A DNA stretch of 30,953 nucleotides from SIG440 sp045591095 (lineage in GTDB: Bacteria; Bacillota; Clostridia; Monoglobales; Monoglobaceae), in NCBI GenBank assembly GCA_045591095.1, contig JAZNSF010000010.1:1-30953 (forward strand), given 5' to 3'. The notes beneath the pieces are model-generated. The model saw nothing but the letters and a program-made list of their open reading frames with translations. It did no database searches and had not been told where the DNA came from. This document shows positions 14,965 through 23,637 of the stretch, in pieces (the stretch's first letter is position 1; every line of letters begins with the position of its first letter). Both the position numbers and the translations under genes were made by a program.

Positions 14965-16005
14965 ATGAGCGCAGAATTATTTATGCTATTAGACGAGATT
15001 GAAAAGGAAAAAGGCATTAGCCGTGACATCGTTTTGGATGTTTTAACCAGCGCACTTTTAAGTGCTTACAAAAAGAACTTCGGTGCTGTTCAGGACGCTA
15101 AAGTTCTGATTGACGAAAAAACTGGCGAGATTAAGGTTTATGCACGCAAAGACATTGTTGAAGAAGTTGAAAACAAGGAATGCCAGATTTCGGTTGAGGA
15201 TGCAAAAAAGATAAACCCTGGCTACGAAGCAGGTGACGTTTTAGAGCGTGAGGTTACCCCTGCCGCATTCGGGCGTATTGCAGCACAAACTGCAAGGCAG
15301 GTTGTTCTTCAGAGAATTCGCGAGGCTGAAAGAGAAAAAGCATTTGACGAATACTCAAACCGTGCAAATGACATTATGACCGCTACCGTAAGAAAAATCG
15401 ACAGACGAAACATTATGCTTGAAATTGGCGATACCGAGTCCGTTCTTATGCCAAACGAGCAGGTTAAAAACGACAACTACAAACCCGGCGACAAATTTAA
15501 GGTATTTGTTGTCGAGGTTGCAAACTCGGTAAAAGGTGTTCACTTAATGGTTTCACGTTCGCACCCGGGCTTGGTGAGAAGACTTTTCGAGCTTGAAGTC
15601 CCCGAAATCAAAAACGGCACAATTGAAATCAAAGGTCTTACCCGTGAACCAGGTTCAAGAAGCAAGCTTGCTGTCGCATCTACTGTTCCCGGTGTTGACC
15701 CTGTAGGTACCTGTATAGGTCCTAAGGGTATGCGTGTTCAGGCAGTTATTGACGAGCTTCGCGGAGAGAAAATCGACATTATCAAGTACAGCGACGACCC
15801 TGCTGAATACATTTCTCAGGCGCTCAGTCCCGCAAAGGTTGTTTCTATCACAGTTGACGAAGAAAAGAAAATGTGTAGCGTTATCGTTCCTGCTGACCAG
15901 CTTTCTCTTGCTATTGGTAAGGAAGGTCAGAACGCACGCTTAGCTGCCCGTCTTACCGGTTGGAAGATAGACCTTAAACCTGACTCAGAAGGCGAAAAAG
16001 CATAA
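14965..16005 (+). CDS. nusA: Transcription termination/antitermination factor NusA
   Basis: NusA binds RNA polymerase and nascent RNA and modulates pausing, termination and antitermination. The 346 residues contain the N-terminal polymerase-binding domain (ALLSAYKKNFG), an S1 domain (TATVRKIDRRNIMLEIG) and two KH domains (CIGPKGMRVQAVIDELRGEKIDII and LAIGKEGQNARLAARLTGW). The acidic C-terminal repeats of proteobacterial NusA are absent, as usual in Firmicutes. It follows rimP and precedes ylxR, the standard order. Confidence 0.97.
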   Translation: MSAELFMLLDEIEKEKGISRDIVLDVLTSALLSAYKKNFGAVQDAKVLIDEKTGEIKVYARKDIVEEVENKECQISVEDAKKINPGYEAGDVLEREVTPAAFGRIAAQTARQVVLQRIREAEREKAFDEYSNRANDIMTATVRKIDRRNIMLEIGDTESVLMPNEQVKNDNYKPGDKFKVFVVEVANSVKGVHLMVSRSHPGLVRRLFELEVPEIKNGTIEIKGLTREPGSRSKLAVASTVPGVDPVGTCIGPKGMRVQAVIDELRGEKIDIIKYSDDPAEYISQALSPAKVVSITVDEEKKMCSVIVPADQLSLAIGKEGQNARLAARLTGWKIDLKPDSEGEKA

Positions 16006-16035
16006 TTTCATTTAACTTTCAGGAGAATATTTGCT

Positions 16036-16287
16036 ATGAAATCACAAAGAATGTGTGTGGTATGCAGAAGTATGCTTCCAAAGGAAGAGCTTTTAAGGAT
16101 TGCAAAGACCACTATGGGCTTTTCGATTGACTTTGAAAACAAAATCCTAAGCCGTGGCGCATATATTTGTAAGGACAAGAACTGTCTTTTATCCGCTCGC
16201 AAGAAAAACGCATTTGAGCGCAGTTTTTCGGGGAAGTTTGATGCAGCAATCTACGATTTTTTAGAGGAGCTTGCACGAAATGAATAG
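16036..16287 (+). CDS. rnpM: YlxR family protein (RnpM), RNase P modulator
   Basis: The 83-residue protein has the DUF448 pattern: RMCVVCRSMLPKEELLRI at the start and GAYICKDKNCLLSARKKNAFERSF in the second half. YlxR/RnpM binds RNA and has been linked to RNase P modulation in Bacillus. It lies between nusA and ylxQ and overlaps the next gene by 8 bases, so the two are translationally coupled. AGGAGA precedes the ATG. Confidence 0.92.
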   Translation: MKSQRMCVVCRSMLPKEELLRIAKTTMGFSIDFENKILSRGAYICKDKNCLLSARKKNAFERSFSGKFDAAIYDFLEELARNE

Positions 16288-16588
16288 TAATAATATTTAC
16301 AAGATGCTTGGGCTTTCGGTAAGGGCAGGCGGCGCAGTCTTTGGTGAAGGCGCTTTGAAAGACAGTCTCAAAACAAAGACTTCGGGGCTTGTCATCGTAT
16401 CGGAAGATGCATCCAACAACACAAAAAAGAAGTTTCAGAAAAACGCGGAATTTTACCATACCCCCTACTTTGAGTTTGGGGACAGATATTCTCTAGGCAA
16501 GGCATGCGGCAGAGAGTTTGCGGTTGTAATATCAATCACAAACGAAAATCTCGCAAAACGCCTGACAGAATTACTTTCTGAAATCTAA
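16280..16588 (+). CDS. ylxQ: L7Ae-family RNA-binding protein YlxQ
   Basis: The 102-residue protein belongs to the L7Ae/L30e/S12e/Gadd45 fold: NIYKMLGLSVRAGGAVFGEG, then LVIVSEDASNNTKKKF and a C-terminal FAVVISITNENLAKRL. Relatives bind kink-turn RNA. ATG at 16280 was chosen over an upstream TTG because GAGGAGC lies 9 bases before it and the family begins near MNSNNIYK. Its start overlaps the end of ylxR. Confidence 0.9.
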   Translation: MNSNNIYKMLGLSVRAGGAVFGEGALKDSLKTKTSGLVIVSEDASNNTKKKFQKNAEFYHTPYFEFGDRYSLGKACGREFAVVISITNENLAKRLTELLSEI

Positions 16589-16659
16589 GTTTTTTAAATG
16601 AAATTATCACCTAATATAAGACTATTATGCCGTTTTAAGACGGCGGAATGGAGATTATT

Positions 16660-18957
16660 ATGACAAAAATTAAAGCATATGAAATTTCGAAGGGCTTTGG
16701 CATCCCAAGCAAGGATGTTGTAAAAGTTCTTCACGATTACAATGTTTCTGATAAAAATCATATGAGCGCTCTCAGCGAAAGAGAACTTGATGTTATTTTT
16801 GAATATTTTACGCAGAAAAACCAGGTTAATGATTTTTCGGCACTCTTTGCTGTGGTAGAAGTGCCAGCAAGCAAAGAAGAAACGAAAGTCGAAACAACTG
16901 ACGCACCAAAAACAGACAAAAAGGCTGAAAAGAAGGCTAGCGAAAAGATTGAAGCAGAGGTTGACTTTGCAAACGAGCCAATCCAAGCACGAAAAACCCG
17001 TGTGGTTGACACCCGTGCAAACAACGTTGACCTTGACCGTCTTGACAACGAAAAGCTTGAAGAGCTTGTCCCCGACAGTGTAAAAGAAGCCGGCGGAAGC
17101 TCAAACAAACAAAAAATTAAGTCAGGCAACAAAAAGAGCAAATTCACAAAGGAAAAACCGTCCATCAAAGAACCCGAAAAACCAACAAAGAAAGAAAAGA
17201 AAGAGGTTTTGGAAGTTCTTATTCCCGATACAATTACAGTTGGAGAGCTTTCCGAAAGGCTTGGTAAATCATCTACCGAAGTAATCAAAAAGCTTATGCT
17301 CCTTGGCATTATGGCGTCTGTCAACGAAAGCCTTGACTTTGACACAGCATCTTTAATCGTTGAAGATTTTGGCGGCACAGTAGAACGCGAAATAATTCTT
17401 ACCGAAGAGGACAAACTATTTAACGACGTAGAAGATGCGCCCGAGTCACTCCTGCCCCGTTCGCCCGTTGTTGTTGTTATGGGTCACGTTGACCACGGTA
17501 AGACTTCTCTTCTTGATACCATAAGAAACACAAACGTTACCGACGGCGAGTTTGGTGGTATTACCCAGCATATCGGTGCGTATCGCGTTCGAGTAAACGA
17601 CAAAAAAATTACATTCCTTGATACCCCCGGCCACGAAGCATTTACCGCTATGCGTGCAAGAGGTGCGCTTGTTACTGATATTGCAATTTTGGTTGTTGCG
17701 GCTGATGACGGTATCATGCCCCAGACAATCGAGGCTATAAACCACGCAAAAGCTGCCGAAGTTTCGATAATTGTTGCTATCAACAAAATCGATAAAGAAG
17801 GTGCAAACCCCGACCGAGTTCGCCAAGAACTTACCGAGCATGGTCTTGTTCCCGAAGAATGGGGCGGCGATACAATTTGCGTTGAGGTTTCGGCAAAACA
17901 GAAATTAAACATCGACAAGCTTCTTGAAATGGTTCTTCTTGTCGCTGAAATGAAAGAACTTAAAGCTAACCCCAACCGTTTGGCAAAGGGTACTGTTATT
18001 GAGGCTCAGCTTGACAAGGGCCGTGGCCCTGTTGCGACACTCCTCGTACAGAACGGAACAATGCGTACCGGTGATATAGTTGTTGCAGGTACAGCAGTAG
18101 GTAGAGTTCGTGCTATGAACGACGACAAGGGCAAGGCAATCAAAAAGGCCGGCCCCTCTATCCCCGTTGAGATTTTGGGTCTTTCTGAAGTTCCGGATGG
18201 CGGCGATGTATTCTATGTAGTTGAAGACGAGAGAAAAGCCCGTGAAGTTGTTGAAGCGAGAAAGTTTAAGCAAAAGCAAGAAGCTCAAAAAGCAAGTCAG
18301 GCAGTTTCGCTTGACAATCTTTTCGAACAGATTGAAGCCGGCAAGACCAAAGACCTTAATATCATTGTAAAAGCCGATGTTCAAGGTTCGGTTGAGGCAG
18401 TACGCCAGTCACTCGAACGTATTGCAAACGAAGAAGTAAAGGTAAACGTTATCCACGGCGCAGTTGGTGCTGTTACCGAATCTGACGTTATGCTTGCTAC
18501 TGCATCAAATGCCATCATTGTTGGATTTAACGTTCGCCCGACACCCGGTGCGACAATTTCGGCTGACGCTTCAAACGTAGATATAAGACTTTATCGCGTT
18601 ATTTATGACGCAATCGAAGATATCGAAGCTGCTATGAAGGGTATGCTTGCACCTAAATTCCAGGAACAAATCACTGGTCACATCGAAATCCGTACAACAT
18701 TCCGCGTTTCGGGCGTTGGTACAATCGGTGGTGCTTATGTAACCGACGGTAAAGTTCACCGAAATAGCCTTGTCCGCGTTGTTCGTGACGGTATTGTTAT
18801 CCACGAGGGTGAGCTTGGCTCACTTAAGCGCTTTAAAGATGACGTTAAGGAAGTTGCAAGCGGCTACGAATGTGGTGTAAGCATCGAAAAATTTAATGAC
18901 ATCAAAGAAGGCGACGTTATTGAGGCTTATATCATGGAGCAGGTTAAGCCTGAGTAA
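16660..18957 (+). CDS. infB: Translation initiation factor IF-2
   Basis: IF-2 is the GTPase that brings initiator tRNA to the 30S subunit and promotes 50S joining. The 765-residue protein has an IF2_N module at the start, a charged Lys/Glu linker (residues ~75-180), and a second IF2_N (ELSERLGKSSTEVIKKLMLLG). The G domain has GHVDHGKTS near residue 275, DTPGHEAF, NKID and SAK, followed by the beta-barrels and C-terminal initiator-tRNA domain (RTTFRVSGVGTIGGAYVTDG). The start at 16660 is favoured over an in-frame ATG at 16648 because TGGAG lies 6 bases upstream of it. The matching initiator tRNA is at 28391. Confidence 0.97.
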   Translation: MTKIKAYEISKGFGIPSKDVVKVLHDYNVSDKNHMSALSERELDVIFEYFTQKNQVNDFSALFAVVEVPASKEETKVETTDAPKTDKKAEKKASEKIEAEVDFANEPIQARKTRVVDTRANNVDLDRLDNEKLEELVPDSVKEAGGSSNKQKIKSGNKKSKFTKEKPSIKEPEKPTKKEKKEVLEVLIPDTITVGELSERLGKSSTEVIKKLMLLGIMASVNESLDFDTASLIVEDFGGTVEREIILTEEDKLFNDVEDAPESLLPRSPVVVVMGHVDHGKTSLLDTIRNTNVTDGEFGGITQHIGAYRVRVNDKKITFLDTPGHEAFTAMRARGALVTDIAILVVAADDGIMPQTIEAINHAKAAEVSIIVAINKIDKEGANPDRVRQELTEHGLVPEEWGGDTICVEVSAKQKLNIDKLLEMVLLVAEMKELKANPNRLAKGTVIEAQLDKGRGPVATLLVQNGTMRTGDIVVAGTAVGRVRAMNDDKGKAIKKAGPSIPVEILGLSEVPDGGDVFYVVEDERKAREVVEARKFKQKQEAQKASQAVSLDNLFEQIEAGKTKDLNIIVKADVQGSVEAVRQSLERIANEEVKVNVIHGAVGAVTESDVMLATASNAIIVGFNVRPTPGATISADASNVDIRLYRVIYDAIEDIEAAMKGMLAPKFQEQITGHIEIRTTFRVSGVGTIGGAYVTDGKVHRNSLVRVVRDGIVIHEGELGSLKRFKDDVKEVASGYECGVSIEKFNDIKEGDVIEAYIMEQVKPE

Positions 18958-18982
18958 AATAAGACAGAAAGGCGGTATTATT

Positions 18983-19321
18983 ATGCCTAGCTATAACAGA
19001 ATTGACAGAATTTCAGAAGAAGTAAAAAAAGAGCTCAGCGTGATTATCCGCGAGCTTAAAGACCCACGCATTACCACTCTTGTTTCGGTGGTCAATGTAT
19101 CGGTAACAAAGGACTTAAAGTTTGCCAAGGCCTATATCAGTGTCTTTGGTGACGAGAAAAGTCAAAAGGATGTGATTGATGCACTAAAAAGTGCTTCCGG
19201 ATTTATTCGCCGCGAAATCGGGCACCGAATCAATCTTCGCGCAACCCCCGAATTCACCTTTGTGCTGGATAACTCAATCGAGTATGGCGCACATATCAAT
19301 CAGGTACTTAAAAATCTGTAG
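18983..19321 (+). CDS. rbfA: Ribosome-binding factor A (RbfA)
   Basis: RbfA helps 16S 5'-end processing and 30S maturation, notably in the cold. The 112-residue protein shows the KH-like family pattern: YNRIDRISEEVKKELSVIIRELKDPRI, SVTKDLKFAKAYISVFG, and RRIGHRINLRATPEFTFVLD-like residues ahead of the end (here RREIGHRINLRATPEF). ATG at 18983 has AAAGGCGG just upstream and begins the conserved region. A longer upstream frame overlaps infB and is not credible. Confidence 0.96.
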   Translation: MPSYNRIDRISEEVKKELSVIIRELKDPRITTLVSVVNVSVTKDLKFAKAYISVFGDEKSQKDVIDALKSASGFIRREIGHRINLRATPEFTFVLDNSIEYGAHINQVLKNL

Positions 19322-19340
19322 TTTTTGAGGTGTTTTAAAC

Positions 19341-20297
19341 ATGTTTAGTGAAGTAATAGAAAAGATTAATTCTGCAAAAAAAATAGCAATTTTTAATCAC
19401 CAAAGTCCCGATGGCGATGCCCATGGCAGCGCCTTTGGGCTTAAGCTCTGCCTGCTTGCTCTTGGCAAACAGGCAGAAGTGTTTTTAGAAGACGGTGACG
19501 ACCTTACCAAAGAATATAAACTTATAAAAGGTACCGACTCCCAAGGGCTTAAGATAGAGGACTGCGACTTAAAAATCGCAGTAGACTGCGCTGATAAAGG
19601 AAGGCTTGGGGTATTTCAGGATAGCTTTAGCGGCGAAACAATTGCAATAGACCACCACGTTACACACCAGCCTTTCGCAAAGGCAACGCTTGTTGTCCCC
19701 TCCGCTCCCGCTACCGGTGAGATTGTGTTTGATCTTGTAGAAAAACTAAACGTTCCCTTGACACACGACATTGCATACAATCTCTACCTTGCAATCGTGT
19801 GCGATACGGGAAGCTTCAAGTTTTCTTCCACCACTCCTCGCACCCATATTATAGCGGCAAAGCTTATGGAGACAGGCATCAACGTTTCGGATATGACCAA
19901 AAAACTTTTTGACACAAAGACATTTGAATATTTGGAGATATATAAGACTGCTATCGAAAAACTCGAAATGCATAATGGCGGCACTATCTCACTTTTGGCA
20001 CTTACCGACGAAGATTTCGAAAAAGCCGGTATCACCGAGACTGATGCTGACGGGGTTGTTACCCTGCCAATAAATGTTTCGGGTGTGGAAGTCGGGATTT
20101 ATATAAGAAGCCGAGGAAATGGTTTTAAGGTAAGCCTCAGGTCAAATGGCAAAGTTGATGTATCCAAAATTGCCGCAGAATTTGGCGGTGGCGGTCACGA
20201 ACGGGCAAGCGGTTTTTCGCTTGATATGTCACTTGAAGAAGCTAAAAAAACGGTAGTTGAAAGATTAACCAAATCATTAAACGGAGACACAAAATGA
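19341..20297 (+). CDS. nrnA: DHH-family phosphoesterase NrnA (nanoRNase / pAp phosphatase)
   Basis: NrnA degrades oligoribonucleotides of a few bases and dephosphorylates 3'-phosphoadenosine 5'-phosphate. The 318 residues contain the DHH metal sites NHQSPDGDAHGS, AVDCADKGRLG and AIDHHVTH, with a manganese Asp in VCDTGSFKFS. The C-terminal DHHA1 domain ends in GGGGHERASGF. It is in the standard place between rbfA and truB. Its stop overlaps the truB start by 4 bases (ATGA), which implies coupled translation. Confidence 0.95.
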   Translation: MFSEVIEKINSAKKIAIFNHQSPDGDAHGSAFGLKLCLLALGKQAEVFLEDGDDLTKEYKLIKGTDSQGLKIEDCDLKIAVDCADKGRLGVFQDSFSGETIAIDHHVTHQPFAKATLVVPSAPATGEIVFDLVEKLNVPLTHDIAYNLYLAIVCDTGSFKFSSTTPRTHIIAAKLMETGINVSDMTKKLFDTKTFEYLEIYKTAIEKLEMHNGGTISLLALTDEDFEKAGITETDADGVVTLPINVSGVEVGIYIRSRGNGFKVSLRSNGKVDVSKIAAEFGGGGHERASGFSLDMSLEEAKKTVVERLTKSLNGDTK

Positions 20298-21187
20298 ACG
20301 GAATTATAAACGTAAATAAGCCACTTGGCATCACCTCACACGATGTGGTATACAGGCTGAGGAAGCTTTTAGGCATAAAAAAAATTGGGCATACCGGCAC
20401 TCTTGACCCGGATGCTTCGGGTGTTCTTCCCATGTGCATCGGCAAGGGTACAAAGCTCGCAGAGCTTCTTACCGCAAGCGACAAGCAGTATCTTGCCGAG
20501 ATGACACTTGGTGCAATTACCGATACTCAAGACAAAAGCGGAGAAGTTTTAGAAACTTTTCCCGTCAATGTAACCGAAGACGAGATTCTTGCGGCAGTAA
20601 AAAGTTTTGTCGGCGAAATCGAACAGACACCTCCCATGTATTCTGCTGTAAAGATTGACGGCAAAAAGCTCTACGAGCTTGCCCGCAAGGGAAAGACTGT
20701 TGAGCGAAAGCCACGCAATGTTACTATAAACGATATCGAAATTAAAAATATTGACCTCGAAAATAAAACCGTTACCATGCTTGTCGATTGCACCAAGGGC
20801 ACGTACATACGCACCCTTTGCGAAGATATAGGAAAGCGTTTAGGGTGCGGTGGGTATATGTCAGCACTTACGCGCACACGATCTGGTAGATTCAAAATTG
20901 AGGATTCCTATACTTTGGAACAAATCGAGGAGAAACTTCTTAACAATGACCTTTCTTTTTTTATTTCTGTCGAAGAAGCTATCCCCGAATTTCCAAAAAT
21001 CGTACTAGCCGAAAAAAATGCAAAAAAAGTGCAGTACGGTATAAAGATTTCGGTCGAAGGACTGGAAGTTGGCGAGACCTACCGTGTATTTGACGAGAAA
21101 GACAATTTTTTGGTTATAGCAAAACAGACGGATACTGTTTTGGAAGTCCTCAAAACATTCTATGACGGGAGCCAAAGCATGACTTAG
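20294..21187 (+). CDS. truB: tRNA pseudouridine-55 synthase TruB
   Basis: TruB converts U55 of the tRNA T-loop to pseudouridine. With TrmFO in the same window, both enzymes for the T-psi pair are present. The 297 residues have the catalytic Asp in GHTGTLDPDASGVLP (D38), the family signatures GEIEQTPPMYSAVKIDGKKLYELAR (in part) and CTKGTYIRTLCEDIG, and a C-terminal PUA-like part. GGAG precedes the ATG inside the end of nrnA. Confidence 0.97.
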   Translation: MNGIINVNKPLGITSHDVVYRLRKLLGIKKIGHTGTLDPDASGVLPMCIGKGTKLAELLTASDKQYLAEMTLGAITDTQDKSGEVLETFPVNVTEDEILAAVKSFVGEIEQTPPMYSAVKIDGKKLYELARKGKTVERKPRNVTINDIEIKNIDLENKTVTMLVDCTKGTYIRTLCEDIGKRLGCGGYMSALTRTRSGRFKIEDSYTLEQIEEKLLNNDLSFFISVEEAIPEFPKIVLAEKNAKKVQYGIKISVEGLEVGETYRVFDEKDNFLVIAKQTDTVLEVLKTFYDGSQSMT

Positions 21188-21198
21188 GGAGCATTATT

Positions 21199-22095
21199 AT
21201 GATAATTTCAAACAGTCTGGATTTAAAAAAACAGCTTAATAAAAAAACAGCCGTTGCACTTGGGTCCTTTGATGCTCTGCATATTGGGCATACCGAGGTA
21301 ATTAAAGCTGCCGTAAACTATGCACATGCTAATAATCTTTTGTCGCTTGTGCAGATTTTTGATGCTTCGTTTTTTAAAGAGCCAATAAACACTCTCCAGG
21401 AACGCCTCGAAATCATCAAAAATATTGGCGCAGACATTGTTGTGGTCGAAAAATTTGACGAAGACTTTAAGTCACTTTCCTATCAGGACTTTGTAAAAGA
21501 ATACCTGACAGGACGATATAATGCCAAAATAGTTTTTTCGGGAGAAAATTACCGATTTGGACATCTTGCAAAAGGTGATGTCCACACCCTTAATGAAGAA
21601 TGTAAAAAGTATAATATAAATGCCAATGTAATAAAATGCATCGAGCTTGACGGTATTATTTCAAGCAGCAAAATCCGTGAGTTTTTAAAAAAAGGCGACG
21701 TAGAATCCGCACACAAATATATGTCAAGACCATATTCGGTATCGGGAACCGTAATCCACGGAAGCGCCATTGGCCAAAAAATTGGTTTCCCCACCGCCAA
21801 TATAAGTTATCCTCAGAATATCCTTATGCCCAAGGACGGGGTGTATCTTACCCGAGTTAACGTGGACTCTTCTTCCTACTTTGGAATTACAAACATTGGC
21901 ACAAAGCCAACCGTAAACGAACAAAGTCGCAATATCGAAACCTACATCTCGGACTTTGACGGAAACCTTTATGAAAAAAATATAAGGATAGAATTTTTGA
22001 AGCGAATACGGGACACCAAGCATTTTGATACACTCGCAGAACTTAAAAATCAGCTGTCCTTGGACAAAAAACAAATAGAAAAGCAGAAGGATTAA
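21199..22095 (+). CDS. ribF: Bifunctional riboflavin kinase / FMN adenylyltransferase
   Basis: RibF phosphorylates riboflavin to FMN and adenylates it to FAD, the cofactor used by TrmFO upstream. The N-terminal nucleotidyltransferase part has LGSFDALHIGHTEVI and later SSSKIREFLKKGDV. The C-terminal kinase domain has GQKIGFPTANISYP, MPKDGVYL, NIGTKPT and IRIEFLKRIRDTKHF. Its length of 298 residues is normal. It closes the operon 11 bases after truB. rpsO, which often follows ribF, is not present here. Confidence 0.95.
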   Translation: MIISNSLDLKKQLNKKTAVALGSFDALHIGHTEVIKAAVNYAHANNLLSLVQIFDASFFKEPINTLQERLEIIKNIGADIVVVEKFDEDFKSLSYQDFVKEYLTGRYNAKIVFSGENYRFGHLAKGDVHTLNEECKKYNINANVIKCIELDGIISSSKIREFLKKGDVESAHKYMSRPYSVSGTVIHGSAIGQKIGFPTANISYPQNILMPKDGVYLTRVNVDSSSYFGITNIGTKPTVNEQSRNIETYISDFDGNLYEKNIRIEFLKRIRDTKHFDTLAELKNQLSLDKKQIEKQKD

Positions 22096-22115
22096 TCCTT
22101 CTGCTTACTTTTTTA
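22081..22115. terminator. Bidirectional intrinsic terminator between ribF and trpB
   Basis: AAGCAGAAGGA and TCCTTCTGCTT pair perfectly around TTAA (22081-22106). ACTTTTTTA follows on the plus strand. It sits between the convergent ribF and trpB genes, overlaps the end of ribF, and can serve both strands. Confidence 0.9.
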
Positions 22116-23354
22116 TACGTTATAGTCAAGCTTAAACTGCTCTCCACATCCGTAATTTTCGTATACGTAGTCGATATCCTTGTCGCCTCTTCCGGAAAGT
22201 GTTGCAAGAATCGAGCCCGAGCCTTTTTCTTTTGCATACTTGATTGCATATGCCACAGCGTGAGAACTCTCGATAGCCGGAATAATTCCCTCATATTTTG
22301 AAAGAAGGAAAAACGCCTCCATCGCCTCTTCGTCTGACACAGTCTCGTACTTAACACGCCCCAAATCACGAAGATACGCGTGCTCGGGACCTACGCCCGG
22401 GTAGTCAAGACCACTCGCGATTGAATATACCGGTAGCGGCTCGCCTTTTTCGTCCTGAAGCACATAAGTATCAAAGCCGTGGATTCTGCCCTTTGTACCA
22501 AACTTCATCGTTGCTGCATGGTCACCAATCTTTTCACCTCTTCCAAGAGGCTCAATACCATAAATTTCTACCGGGTCTGCTAAAAACGGGGTAAACATTC
22601 CAAGCGAATTTGAACCTCCGCCAACACAAGCACAAATCGCATCAGGCATAATGCCTGTCATTTCCAAAAACTGTTCCCTTGCTTCTATACCAATAACCGA
22701 CTGGAAATCCCTTACCATCTTGGGGAAAGGATGCGGACCAAGCGCCGAGCCGATGCAGTAAATTGCATTGTCGTATTCCTTAAGATATGCCTCAAATGCT
22801 GCGTCAACCGCTTCTTTTAGGGTTTTAAGGCCATGAGTTACAGGAATAACCCTTGCGCCAAGCATCTTCATTCTGATAACATTGGGATATTGCTTTTCTA
22901 TATCAACCTCGCCCATATATACATCACATTCCATACCAAAGTATGCAGCCGCAGTCGCAATTGCCACGCCATGCTGACCTGCACCTGTTTCGGCAATAAG
23001 CTTTTTCTTGCCCATATACTTTGCCAAAAGGCCTTCACCCATACAATGATTAAGCTTGTGAGCACCGGTATGATTAAGGTCTTCGCGCTTTAGGTAAATC
23101 TGGCAATTGCCAAATATCTTCGAAAGTCTTTCGCAGTGATAGACAGGGGTGGGTCTTCCCTGAAATTCCTTTCTTATGCGGCGAAGCTCGTTGATAAATT
23201 GTGCCGAGTGACATATAGCCTCGTAAGCATCATCGGCTTCCTTAAAGGCAGGCTCTAGTTCTTTTGGCAAAAAAGCACCGCCAAACTTGCCAAAGAACCC
23301 GTCCTTAGTAGGATTCTCTTTTAAGTAATTGTCAAAATCTTTGTAAGTACTCAT
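22113..23354 (-). CDS. trpB: Tryptophan synthase beta chain, encoded alone
   Basis: TrpB condenses indole with serine to tryptophan using pyridoxal phosphate. The 413 residues include YLKREDLNHTGAHK with the PLP lysine at K100, AETGAGQHGVAIATA, IGSALGPHPFPKMVRDFQSVIG, the phosphate loop CVGGGSNSLGMF, and SGLDYPGVGPEH. The start is ATG at 23354, preceded by TGGAGGA. A frame running further upstream from a GTG passes through the leader hairpin and is not part of the protein. No trpA or other trp gene lies beside it, so it may salvage indole or pair with a distant TrpA. The leader suggests tryptophan-controlled attenuation. Confidence 0.94.
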   Translation of the reverse strand: MSTYKDFDNYLKENPTKDGFFGKFGGAFLPKELEPAFKEADDAYEAICHSAQFINELRRIRKEFQGRPTPVYHCERLSKIFGNCQIYLKREDLNHTGAHKLNHCMGEGLLAKYMGKKKLIAETGAGQHGVAIATAAAYFGMECDVYMGEVDIEKQYPNVIRMKMLGARVIPVTHGLKTLKEAVDAAFEAYLKEYDNAIYCIGSALGPHPFPKMVRDFQSVIGIEAREQFLEMTGIMPDAICACVGGGSNSLGMFTPFLADPVEIYGIEPLGRGEKIGDHAATMKFGTKGRIHGFDTYVLQDEKGEPLPVYSIASGLDYPGVGPEHAYLRDLGRVKYETVSDEEAMEAFFLLSKYEGIIPAIESSHAVAYAIKYAKEKGSGSILATLSGRGDKDIDYVYENYGCGEQFKLDYNV

Positions 23355-23372
23355 TTTCTTCCTCCATTTAAC

Positions 23373-23402
23373 AAAAAATCTTCTGAACAGAAAATCAGAA
23401 GA
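23373..23402 (-). terminator. Intrinsic terminator in the trpB leader (probable attenuator)
   Basis: On the minus strand TCTTCTGA (23402-23395) pairs perfectly with TCAGAAGA (23386-23379) around an 8-base loop and is followed by TTTTTT (23378-23373). It lies between promoter and start codon, so it would stop transcription before trpB unless an alternative structure forms. Confidence 0.8.
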
Positions 23403-23416
23403 CCAAAACACAAAAT

Positions 23417-23475
23417 CTGTATAATGCTCGTCTAATCTAATCTAAATATATCCTAATCTCTTCTTATCTGTTCTA
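23417..23475 (-). promoter_or_regulatory. NAG-triplet run in the trpB leader (TRAP-like site, inferred)
   Basis: Reading the minus strand, NAG triplets begin at 23475 (TAG), 23470 (CAG), 23465 (AAG), 23460 (GAG), 23455 (TAG), 23444 (TAG), 23439 (TAG), 23434 (TAG), 23429 (GAG) and 23419 (CAG). They keep a 5-base period apart from one 1-base slip and two empty slots. The tryptophan-binding TRAP protein of Bacillus binds eleven G/UAG triplets with 2-3-base spacers. Seven of the ten here are G/UAG. TRAP itself is not in this window. Confidence 0.45.
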
Positions 23476-23480
23476 TCAAT

Positions 23481-23510
23481 ATAATATCACAGTTAATCAC
23501 CATTTGTCAA
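23481..23510 (-). promoter_or_regulatory. Promoter of trpB
   Basis: On the minus strand TTGACA (23510-23505), an 18-base spacer and TATTAT (23486-23481). Transcription would start just upstream of the NAG-triplet run, giving a leader of about 120 bases. Confidence 0.8.
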
Positions 23511-23571
23511 CAAAATTTGTATTTTCCCAAATCAAATCATAATGCTGGCATTGCAAAATATTTAAGTAGTA

Positions 23572-23600
23572 TTGACATTAGAAGCGGGATTTACTATAAT
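23572..23600 (+). promoter_or_regulatory. Promoter of trkA-trkH
   Basis: TTGACA (23572-23577), exactly 17 bases, then TATAAT (23595-23600): a full-consensus sigma-A promoter 37 bases before trkA. Confidence 0.9.
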
Positions 23601-23637
23601 TTAGGTATAACCCTTAGACTTTTAAAAGGAGTAACTT

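Noticed and set aside
23354..23411. N-terminal extension of trpB from a GTG, with Trp codons, as a leader peptide or longer protein
   Set aside because: It runs through the terminator hairpin in the same frame as trpB, has no stop and no ribosome binding site, and the family starts at the ATG with TGGAGGA.
23360..23480. T-box riboswitch before trpB
   Set aside because: No AGGGTGGNACCGCG-type T-box motif or specifier arrangement is present.
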